Assembly (NCBI RefSeq): GCF_000734895.2
Contig: NZ_CP011382.1
Coordinates: forward strand, 2,334,700-2,398,699
DNA: 64,000 bases
Direction of reading: 5' to 3'
Origin: Calothrix sp. 336/3
GTDB lineage: Bacteria; Cyanobacteriota; Cyanobacteriia; Cyanobacteriales; Nostocaceae
Under the pieces are notes generated by a model. That model saw only the letters and a list, made by a program, of their open reading frames with translations, did no database searches and was not told where the DNA came from. Below, one piece after another: positions 52,535-60,366 of the stretch; the stretch's first letter is position 1, and the number at the start of each line of letters is the position of its first letter. A program made the position numbers and the translations under genes.

Positions 52535-54607
52535 TTACCAATTGCCCTTGTCTTCTAATTCCATATCTTCGCTTTGTTCTGGTTTGTATGCTTTTGCCGC
52601 ATCTATGAATTCTAATACGTTTACATGCAGTTGATGGGCTGAGGCTGTCCATTGCTTGAGATCCTCCTCATTTCCTGACATAGGAGCATTCAACAGCATT
52701 CCCTGCACATTCGATAACGGATGCTTTGCTCCTTTGTTCCACTGCATCATCACCTTTAATTGGAATAAATCTGCCTTTAAATTGTCTTGCATTTGTGTGA
52801 ACGCTTGTGCCGCAAATCCCGTATACACTAGGTTCTCAGTCAATGGAGATGTTTTTGCTTTCCCTTGGAACTCATTTACCTGTGGGTAACCACTATACCT
52901 TTTTGTCTCGTTGGTTGCTGTCGTCAGCATATCCTTTTGCGTTTCTTCGTTCATAATATCCCAACCCGGCTGTGCTTGCTCGCGGATGAGTTTGTTAAAG
53001 TTTTCGCTGCTTTGCTTTGCCTTTGCGAAGCCGAAATGCCCTGGATTCAACTCAAGGTTCGTCAAGGTTGCTTTTATAGTTTGATTAATCTTGTTTTCAC
53101 CAAAATTATTGCCGAATTGTTCACGTACCAGTTTTTTCACCTCAGTTTGTTTTCGAGTTTGGTTGCCACCCGAATAGGTGAATTGTTCGTTACTCTCCAT
53201 CAACTCTCGGAATATATCTCCCACGTCTGATTTTGTTTGTGTATATGATTGCTCACGGTTCTCGTGTTTTTCCCTTTGGTACTCTCCTAGCATTCGGTGG
53301 AACGGATCTGTGCCCCCTCCAAACACGTCACTAGGTTTCAACGCTGGGTAGAGGATCTCAGCAACATAGGGGTGGCTAGTCCAACCAGTTCCTGATTTTT
53401 GCTTCACGTGACCTTTTGATCCTTCAGAAGTGATGTCAAGCCAAGCCACCACTGTTCCATTAGGGAGCGTTAACACGATGTCCGGGCGGGTGCTACCACT
53501 TGCGACTTGCAAGTCAACGTTCATCCCCTGTATTGTTCTGGCTAGACTCTTGCTAGCCAACGTTTCTATGGCATATCCAAAACTTGTGTATAGGAAGTCT
53601 GGAACTTCCATATCTGGTTCCGTAGTGTACTTATTGGCATTGTCGTACCATACCTTTAAATACCCAGAACTCTGATTGCTAAACTGACGCCAGTTCAAGG
53701 CTACTTGGCGACTGCTCTGTACTTCGCCGTCAATATCGTTAGCCACCTGAACTGCGGCATTAAACCACCCTATATCGATTTTCCCACGATTATCGGCGAA
53801 CATTCTCACTCTTCTTTGTATCGGGGTCAATTGTGCTAGCATGTCATGGTTTGCGCCATGTTCCAGCTTTCTTTGCTGCGTCACCTTCGTATTTCGGTAG
53901 TTTAATAGGAAATTCCCATCTACTTTTTCTCCAGAAGCCGCGATGTCTTTCGATGCTTCCCCCGTATTTCTTGCCCTCTGGAAGGTTATCGCAGTCTCAG
54001 TACTTGGGGTGGGTAGTGTATCTTCGGAACGACTCACCCACATGGCTTTCTTCCCCATGACATCCGCTTCTTTTTCCAACCCCTCTTCATCATTAATCTG
54101 TACTCCTTTCATCTGCATTGTCGGTTTTACCCTTCCCTGCATCTGCTGGACAACATGCCAAGCTTCATGGGGTAAATGTGCTTCTTGTCCAGGTGCGACA
54201 TGAATCTCCGTACCTTGGGTGTAAGCTAATGCTTGTACTTGGGCAGGTTTAGGCGAATTATAATGAACCCTGACATCATCGAGGGCATATCCCGAGAGAT
54301 TTTCTACCCCTGCTTTGAGATTATCCGGTAATCCTGTTTGATTGCTATTATTCGATTCTTCCTGTCGCTGCACCTCTCTATTGCTGGTAACTTCGCTGTC
54401 AAAAGCTGACATCCGTTGCACCTCTTCCTCGCTCTCATCCCCTGATTTAGCTTGTATAGTTGCAGGTGAGACAGCCTGGGGTTGGAAAAAAGGTGACGGT
54501 TGTGTCCTTTCTGTCGAGAAAAAAGCATGGTCTGGGGATGCACTGAAAAAAGGTTTTTGCGATGCGGTTGAGTGGCTGGTGCTGGTTTTGCTCTCATGGG
54601 TTCTCAT
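52535..54607 (-). CDS. Putative eCIS cargo: DUF4157 protein with C-terminal nuclease-like domain
   Basis: 690 residues. Residues 16-55 (SQKPFF... to IQAKS) are nearly the same as in the protein at 58512. A DUF4157 metalloprotease-like domain follows with HEAWH at 147-151 inside LPHEAWHVVQQMQGRVKP and the acidic DxEGLEKEAD helix, the hallmark of eCIS-associated proteins. From about 270 an unrelated C-terminal region contains GSTRPDIVLTLPNGTVVAWLDITSEGSKGH, resembling a PD-(D/E)xK-like nuclease core but lacking a classical ExK. It lies 54 bp downstream of the BrnA gene. Probably a toxin delivered by the injection system. Confidence 0.8.
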   Translation of the reverse strand: MRTHESKTSTSHSTASQKPFFSASPDHAFFSTERTQPSPFFQPQAVSPATIQAKSGDESEEEVQRMSAFDSEVTSNREVQRQEESNNSNQTGLPDNLKAGVENLSGYALDDVRVHYNSPKPAQVQALAYTQGTEIHVAPGQEAHLPHEAWHVVQQMQGRVKPTMQMKGVQINDEEGLEKEADVMGKKAMWVSRSEDTLPTPSTETAITFQRARNTGEASKDIAASGEKVDGNFLLNYRNTKVTQQRKLEHGANHDMLAQLTPIQRRVRMFADNRGKIDIGWFNAAVQVANDIDGEVQSSRQVALNWRQFSNQSSGYLKVWYDNANKYTTEPDMEVPDFLYTSFGYAIETLASKSLARTIQGMNVDLQVASGSTRPDIVLTLPNGTVVAWLDITSEGSKGHVKQKSGTGWTSHPYVAEILYPALKPSDVFGGGTDPFHRMLGEYQREKHENREQSYTQTKSDVGDIFRELMESNEQFTYSGGNQTRKQTEVKKLVREQFGNNFGENKINQTIKATLTNLELNPGHFGFAKAKQSSENFNKLIREQAQPGWDIMNEETQKDMLTTATNETKRYSGYPQVNEFQGKAKTSPLTENLVYTGFAAQAFTQMQDNLKADLFQLKVMMQWNKGAKHPLSNVQGMLLNAPMSGNEEDLKQWTASAHQLHVNVLEFIDAAKAYKPEQSEDMELEDKGNW

Positions 54608-54661
54608 TGCTTTTCCTCCGGCAGCGAAGTAATCGTGAATACATTGTCAAAAGTACAGATG

Positions 54662-54913
54662 TCAAACGTCTATATATTGGATGTTTCTGTGAGCTGATTT
54701 TTCCAGCCGTTCTGCAAGCCATACCTTAATGATTGACTGACGGGTGACACCTAATCGTTTGGCTTCATAATCTAATGCTTCAATCATCCAAGCTGGAAAA
54801 TCGACGTTGACTCGTTTCTGTTCATGGCCAGGACGTTTGGCTTGGGAAAGGTCTAAGAATTCGGTGATGTCTTCTTCTTGATCGAATTTGGCATCAAATT
54901 CTGTTGCTTTCAT
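54662..54913 (-). CDS. BrnA-type (CopG/ribbon-helix-helix) antitoxin
   Basis: 83 residues. Ribbon-helix-helix signature KRVNVDFPAWMIEALDYEAKRLGVTRQSIIKVWLAERLE at about 33-71. It overlaps the 3' end of the BrnT gene by 20 bp on the same strand, the standard toxin-first brnTA order. It neutralises and autoregulates BrnT. Confidence 0.83.
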   Translation of the reverse strand: MKATEFDAKFDQEEDITEFLDLSQAKRPGHEQKRVNVDFPAWMIEALDYEAKRLGVTRQSIIKVWLAERLEKSAHRNIQYIDV

Positions 54914-55163
54914 AAATGGCTACCTCTTCTTTTCGCGATCGCCGGACTGAAATAATCCGCACTTTGTTTTCTCGATAGGTAATGACGGCTGACCAGCATT
55001 TCTGAGCAATTTTGCCTATGATCAGAAATCTCGGTTCGTCTTCTGTTCGAGCCGGAATTTCTACTCGATCTGGATCAGTCCAGAGTTCTTGTGCATCTGG
55101 GAAGTTGATTCCATGTTTTACTAGGTTGGATTGGCTTTTAGAGTCGTCAAATTCAAATTCCAC
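54894..55163 (-). CDS. BrnT-type toxin
   Basis: 89 residues: EFDDSKSQSNLVKHGINFPDAQELW near the start, EDEPRFLIIG in the middle and RIISVRRSRKEEVAIYE at the end match BrnT (RelE-like ribonuclease). The catalytic-type basic residues at the C-terminus (RRSRK) are present. It lies 30 bp from the end of the tape-measure-like gene on the same strand. Confidence 0.83.
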   Translation of the reverse strand: MEFEFDDSKSQSNLVKHGINFPDAQELWTDPDRVEIPARTEDEPRFLIIGKIAQKCWSAVITYRENKVRIISVRRSRKEEVAIYESNRI

Positions 55164-55193
55164 ACAGCAAAATGTATAAAAAATATATTTTTA

Positions 55194-58100
55194 TTATACC
55201 CATTCCACCATCAACAGCCCCTCCATCCACGGCAATGTCACCATGCTCACTCCCCAAGGCAAACTACCCAGCAAAATATCGATCGCCTGTTGTTCTACCT
55301 GGAGTTTCCAGTTACCATCCCCACTGCGGGTTAGTTTTCCCTGTCTTTGTAAAAACCCTTCCCGTAAGCCATCGGGGCTAGTACTTTTTAGCACTTGCCA
55401 ATAGTTAATTACCGTTTGTAATAGGCGTTCCCCTTCTTCTAGGGCTGGGACTGGTAAATCTAACCCCCGCGCCAGAGGCTGATTCAGCGACCAGCCACAC
55501 AGTAATTTTGGTAACACTAGTTCGTATTCGGGTGCGTCGGTTTGTTTTGTTGCTAGGTAATACAGTAAGTATATAGCTGTTTGCTGGGCGGATTCATCCC
55601 GAAATAATTCGTTATTTAACAATCCCACGGCTTCTAGATAAGAACGTATAAATGGATGCAGTAACACTAGCCCTGCCTGGGAGATATACAGTCCCGCAGT
55701 CTCTTCTGCCGTTGATAATATTGAGTTGTTCGCAGAGATAATAATGGGATTTACTTGACTGTTGAGCGATGGTGGAATGGTGTTTTTTGATGTCTGGGCA
55801 GATGTGTTATTTAGCACTTGTTCCAAGGCTGCCAACCAAGGGAAAACTTCGGCAATTGGTAAGGTGGTGATAATACTCCGCAAGTATTGGTATGCTGCTA
55901 CATCAGAGGCTGGTTGCAAGGATAAAAGGTGAGAAATTTCTTCTTCCCCCCCTTCGACTGCGCTCAGGGCAAGCCTGCTCCCTGGTTCTTGCTCCCCTGT
56001 TTCGCCCGCAAAAGGTTCTTCCAGGAAGGTTTGCACTAGTTGGATTAACCAGTTACAAGTCCAAGTTGTTGCTGGTAAGGGCGTTTCTGGGGCTATTTCT
56101 GGCGGAATTTCCGCGAGAAGTAGGAACCAAGCTTGTTGAATCAATTCCTCGCAGATGTTATCACTTATACCCAAACCCTGCATAAGTTCCGTGGCTTGTA
56201 TCAGCAAGTTGCGCCAATTTCCCCAGCCCGGTTGTAGCTGTAATAGTAACTGATGGCGTAAATCCTCTGGGAACTGAGTCACCAGTCGCTGTCGTGCTTC
56301 TGGGTTGTCTCTCAGTAATTGACGCAGACTTAACTGCCAACTAGTATCATTTTGTACTATCAATGACCACAGCGATAGCCATTCTTGCCAATTTGTAGAT
56401 AATTGCTTCCCAGGAAAGCGACCATACTGTAAAAAGTACAGCAATATTTCCCCGTCGGTTTGGGGGGTGCGGATTTGTGTTTCTTCCTGTTCCTGGCTTG
56501 GTTCTGAGGGGGTTGTGACGATATTCTCTGGATTTTGCTGTGTAATATCTGCTATGGAAGTTAACGCCTCATCTAGCGCTGTTAACCACACAGACTGCTC
56601 CCCATCAGGAATTGCTGCAAGGATGGCACGTAATCTTGAATTAGCAATTTGATACAAGTTCTCAGGGAAATTCCCTTGCTCCCTACTCCCTGCTCCCTGC
56701 TCTCCTGCTCCCTGCTCCCTGCTCCCTTGCTCTCTGCTCCCTTGCTCTCTTCTCCCCTGCTCCTCATATCCTCCTAACCAGTTTTGGATTAGTTGGGTGA
56801 GCCAAGTACTTATCCAAGTTTCAGCAGGTAAGGGATTTTGGGATAGGCGATCGCTGCTGATTTCGACTAAGAGTAATTCCCAAGCGAGTGTTTCTAATTC
56901 CTGGAAGCGTTCCTGAAACGACTCCGTAGGAGTATCACCACTTATGCTCAAAGACTGCATGATGAATCTTGCTTGTGTCAGCAAGTTGCGCCAATTTTCC
57001 CAACCCGGTTGTAGTTGCAATAGTAACTGATGGCGTAAATCCTCTGGTAATTGAGTCACCAATCGCTGTCGTGCTTCTGGGTTTGTCCTCAGTAATTGCC
57101 ACAATGGTAACTGCCAGTCAGTATTATTTTCGACGGTGAATAACCACCGAGATAGCCATTCTTGCCAATTTGTAGATAATTGCTTCCCAGGGAAACGACC
57201 ATACTGTAAAAAGTACAGCAATATTTCCCCGTCGGTTTGGGGGGTGCGGATTTGTGTTTCTTCCTGCTCCTGGCTTGTTTCTGAGGGGGTTGTGACGATA
57301 TTCTCTGTATTTTGCGGTGTAATATCCGCGATGGAAGTTAACGCCTCATCTAGCGCTGTTAACCACACAGACTGCTCCCCATCAGGAATTGCTGCAAGGA
57401 TGGCACGTAATCTTGAATTAGCAATTTGATACAAGTTTTCAGGGAAATTCCCCTGCTCCCCTTCGACTGCGCTCAGGGCAAGCCTGCTCCCTGCTCCTCT
57501 GCTCCCTGACTGTCGCCAAATTGACACAAGTTGAGCCAGCCAGTTGTGAGTCCAATTTGATGGAAATCCTCTATTTGGAGCATTTTCTCTAGCAATTTCC
57601 CCGAATAGTAACAGCCAAGCTTGTTGTTCTAGGTATCGTACAGCACCCCTATTTAATCCCAAAGTCTGGATGAGTTGTTTGGCTTCCGTAAGTAGGCTGT
57701 GCCAATTTACCCAGGTTGGCTGCAAGTGTAATACTAACTGGTGTCGAAAGCCTTCTGGTAATTGTTCTACTAATCGTTGTTGCGCGGCTGGATTATTTAT
57801 CAGCAATTCCCGCAAATCATGCTGCCAATTGGTATTATTTTGTATCGCCGCTAACCAACGTGGTAGCCATTCCTGCCAATCCCTGACTGGACACCACCAA
57901 GGTAATCGCCCATAGCGCAAAAAGTGCAGTAATACCTGCCAATCCGAGCCATCGCGGCTGATTGTTTCGGGTTTAGTAGCACTACTGTTAAGTAAGTGTT
58001 CTGTTAAGCGATAAGCAGAGCTTAACGCCAAAGGCGTATCGCCTAAAGTTTCCCTCAGTGCAATCAGTAATTTCTGTATAAATTCATCAGCTAAAAATCT

Positions 58101-58310
58101 GCTATCAATAGAGCCAATATCCACCTCTACCCGATCCAACCGTACTACTTCCTCATCCCCCACCAATTGGTCAAAAAGCTCCGCGATCGCCACCGCACCC
58201 TGTTGTTGAAATAAGCGACTCACATCTGACTGTAAACTCCAGACATCAGCTATTTGCTGGATATCGAGTTCTAATACAGTTCGTGCGATGATGTGACGTT
58301 GTTTGCTCAT
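55194..58310 (-). CDS. Contractile injection system tape-measure-type protein with three repeat modules
   Basis: 1038 residues. The start MSKQRHIIARTVLELDIQQIADVW... VRLDRVEVDIGSI is characteristic of the CIS_TMP (Afp14-like) family. Three homologous modules (about residues 125-265, 360-470 and 595-735) each run from ILLxFLxYGRxP to LRHQLLLQLQPxWxNW; modules 2 and 3 are nearly identical also at DNA level. Linkers hold runs of REQGSREQG and copies of GSRLALSAVEG, coming from dispersed DNA repeats read in frame. The structural role in tube/sheath length control follows from the family; the naming of this family as a true ruler is not settled. Confidence 0.8.
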   Translation of the reverse strand: MSKQRHIIARTVLELDIQQIADVWSLQSDVSRLFQQQGAVAIAELFDQLVGDEEVVRLDRVEVDIGSIDSRFLADEFIQKLLIALRETLGDTPLALSSAYRLTEHLLNSSATKPETISRDGSDWQVLLHFLRYGRLPWWCPVRDWQEWLPRWLAAIQNNTNWQHDLRELLINNPAAQQRLVEQLPEGFRHQLVLHLQPTWVNWHSLLTEAKQLIQTLGLNRGAVRYLEQQAWLLLFGEIARENAPNRGFPSNWTHNWLAQLVSIWRQSGSRGAGSRLALSAVEGEQGNFPENLYQIANSRLRAILAAIPDGEQSVWLTALDEALTSIADITPQNTENIVTTPSETSQEQEETQIRTPQTDGEILLYFLQYGRFPGKQLSTNWQEWLSRWLFTVENNTDWQLPLWQLLRTNPEARQRLVTQLPEDLRHQLLLQLQPGWENWRNLLTQARFIMQSLSISGDTPTESFQERFQELETLAWELLLVEISSDRLSQNPLPAETWISTWLTQLIQNWLGGYEEQGRREQGSREQGSREQGAGEQGAGSREQGNFPENLYQIANSRLRAILAAIPDGEQSVWLTALDEALTSIADITQQNPENIVTTPSEPSQEQEETQIRTPQTDGEILLYFLQYGRFPGKQLSTNWQEWLSLWSLIVQNDTSWQLSLRQLLRDNPEARQRLVTQFPEDLRHQLLLQLQPGWGNWRNLLIQATELMQGLGISDNICEELIQQAWFLLLAEIPPEIAPETPLPATTWTCNWLIQLVQTFLEEPFAGETGEQEPGSRLALSAVEGGEEEISHLLSLQPASDVAAYQYLRSIITTLPIAEVFPWLAALEQVLNNTSAQTSKNTIPPSLNSQVNPIIISANNSILSTAEETAGLYISQAGLVLLHPFIRSYLEAVGLLNNELFRDESAQQTAIYLLYYLATKQTDAPEYELVLPKLLCGWSLNQPLARGLDLPVPALEEGERLLQTVINYWQVLKSTSPDGLREGFLQRQGKLTRSGDGNWKLQVEQQAIDILLGSLPWGVSMVTLPWMEGLLMVEWV
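55951..55984. repeat. Dispersed repeat in the tape-measure gene, copy 1
   Basis: CCTTCGACTGCGCTCAGGGC plus AAGCCTGCTCCCTG. The same 34 bp recur at 57460-57493. Translated on the minus strand it gives GSRLALSAVEG. Confidence 0.75.
56682..56765. repeat. CTCCCTGCTCC-type microrepeat inside the tape-measure gene
   Basis: About 84 bp of GCTCCCTGCTCTCC-like units, read on the minus strand as REQGSREQGAGEQG, a length-variable hydrophilic linker between modules 2 and 3. Confidence 0.8.
57460..57493. repeat. Dispersed repeat in the tape-measure gene, copy 2
   Basis: 34-bp match to 55951-55984, in the same orientation, between modules 1 and 2. Such dispersed repeats are common in intergenic DNA of cyanobacteria; here they keep the frame open. 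Confidence 0.75.
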
Positions 58311-58511
58311 GAGGAAAATAGGAAATAGGATTATGTAGCGTAACGCACCGAGAGAAAGGGAAACATGATGCTTTACATTTCATTAACGTATCCTATAAAA
58401 TACTACAAGGTAATACAAAACATGCGGTCGCACTGGGAAAAAATCTGTAGCTTTGCTGAATCATGGGATGATTTAGCCGTATTTTGAACGATTTATTAAT
58501 AGTTTCAGCCG

Positions 58512-60323
58512 TTAATTCATCTCGCATTTCTTCAACAGTCCGCGCCAACGGCTATCTAGTCCCATACGTTGCATGGTATATTTTTGGTATTCTATTTGCC
58601 ATGTAGTGCGCCGCTCTTCCGCATTGGTCAGATAATTTCCATCCTGACGCTCCTGCTGTTTACTTTGAACCCATTCCATGAGATCGGAAAATAGTTGCTC
58701 TATGTTACTGGCTGTCTCGTTTATTTGGGACTCTAATTCTTTATATTTATCAGTATTCTTGTTAATTTTGTGATATTCCTCGGCAGCTTTGTTCAGGAGT
58801 TCTTCGACTCGCTTGTAGAGGTTTCCTTCCCTGGTTTTTTGATATTGGTCAGCAGCATATGTGTCTAGCGCTGTTTTATTATACGGTGTGTATACTTCCA
58901 GCGTTGTACCAAGGTTGTTTACTATTGCTTTGGTGCCTAGACTATCGGTTGGTGATTCTACTAGTGTTAGCTGGTTGAATTTCTTGTATTTGATTCCTAA
59001 AGGACCTTCGGTTAGCCCAGGGACTGGATCGTAATATATAAATCCTTCAACAGCCCATACACCCGGTCTGTTTGGGACTTCTTCAATGCGATCGCATTTA
59101 TCTAGTTGGATAGTACCAAATGGCAGTGTATTTGTTACGTTCCCGGTTGGATCGAAAGAGCTTGTCGTATCTTGCGGGATATGATGTTGCATATTATCCT
59201 GAAAAAGTACATTATTGGTTTCTATCCAGTTTGCAGGGTTATTGCGGTCAACTAAACCCGGACTAAGAACCATTTGTTTGACGGTGAAGTTGATGCTTGT
59301 AGGTAATTTTGTTTCAGCATTCGCCTGGGCTGCACCTTGGTAGTTACCCCAACCTTGCGGTATCACTTCGTAAGACACAACCTGGTTGCGACTGAGGACA
59401 TTTAACTTTAAAAATTGTTCTATGTTTCCATTGGCTGCCATCTGGGAATTCATTTTGCGGGAGATAGGTACTAAATTGACATTATCATTACCAGGTCCGT
59501 GCAGCTTGGCATTAAGCATATGACCCCTGATGTAACCAGCATATTTATGAAGTTCGTTCATGTAAGGTGTGTTTGCATTAGCAACTGAAGACCCATTCAA
59601 TAGACCAGGTTTACTGGTAAGTGGTGCGATTTTTATGTGATCCGTCACATTTTCGTTGATCGATTTGTTCAAACCAAGTTGTGCTTGAATATTCCTTGCT
59701 GTCCATTGCACTACCCGCGTCTGTGGTACGACAGCATCAGCTAGCACCACATTGTGAGTCGCTGTATTGGACATAAAATTGGCAATATTCGTCAATAGCT
59801 GTCGGATCATCGATGCTTTCACCGCACTAATAGTACTTTGTTGTAAGGTTTGCACAGTCAGCATCCAAGACAACAATTGAGGATGTTGTAAAATAGGTCT
59901 TGCATACACAAACGCTTCTAGTGGCTGTGGGTCAGAATTAATCATAAGTTCAGCATCTGCCCCCACTCCTTGAAAACGCAGAGTGTGCTGTTCTGCTTTT
60001 CCATCCTCGTCCATATCCAGCATTACACCCACTCGAATATCTGTTAGGGATTCTGTTTTTTGTTCAAGTGTGTTTAAGTCTTTCTCTGTGTCCTGTTCAT
60101 TTGTTTTTGGCTGATGCTGGGCTGCTTTTCCTGTTACCTTCGCCTGCACTTGTTCCGCAGATTTAGCTTGAATGGCTGATGGTGAGATTGCCTTGGGTTG
60201 GAAAAAAGGTGTCGGTTGTGCCCTTTCTGCTGAGAAAAAAGCATGATCTGGCGATGCACCGAAAAAAGGTTTTTGTGATGCTGGCTGATGATTTGTGTGT
60301 TTTTTGTTCTCGTTGGTTTTCAT
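58512..60323 (-). CDS. Putative eCIS cargo with His-Me-finger endonuclease-like domain
   Basis: 603 residues. Residues 16-55 are a near copy of the leader of the 690-residue cargo (SQKPFFGASPDHAFFSAERA; PFFQPKAISPSAIQAKS). The body is unrelated to that protein: around residues 264-293 it reads YIRGHMLNAKLHGPGNDNVNLVPISRK, resembling the DNA/RNA non-specific endonuclease His-Me finger (DRGH ... N motif) with RGH at 266-268 and N near 283. A helical tail runs from 490 to the end. Lacks the DUF4157 protease domain. It probably arrives in target cells through the injection system; the nuclease activity is inferred only. Confidence 0.72.
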   Translation of the reverse strand: MKTNENKKHTNHQPASQKPFFGASPDHAFFSAERAQPTPFFQPKAISPSAIQAKSAEQVQAKVTGKAAQHQPKTNEQDTEKDLNTLEQKTESLTDIRVGVMLDMDEDGKAEQHTLRFQGVGADAELMINSDPQPLEAFVYARPILQHPQLLSWMLTVQTLQQSTISAVKASMIRQLLTNIANFMSNTATHNVVLADAVVPQTRVVQWTARNIQAQLGLNKSINENVTDHIKIAPLTSKPGLLNGSSVANANTPYMNELHKYAGYIRGHMLNAKLHGPGNDNVNLVPISRKMNSQMAANGNIEQFLKLNVLSRNQVVSYEVIPQGWGNYQGAAQANAETKLPTSINFTVKQMVLSPGLVDRNNPANWIETNNVLFQDNMQHHIPQDTTSSFDPTGNVTNTLPFGTIQLDKCDRIEEVPNRPGVWAVEGFIYYDPVPGLTEGPLGIKYKKFNQLTLVESPTDSLGTKAIVNNLGTTLEVYTPYNKTALDTYAADQYQKTREGNLYKRVEELLNKAAEEYHKINKNTDKYKELESQINETASNIEQLFSDLMEWVQSKQQERQDGNYLTNAEERRTTWQIEYQKYTMQRMGLDSRWRGLLKKCEMN

Positions 60324-60366
60324 GGGTTTCTCCCTGGCAGAATATGTTTTAAGGTGGGTTTGGTGT

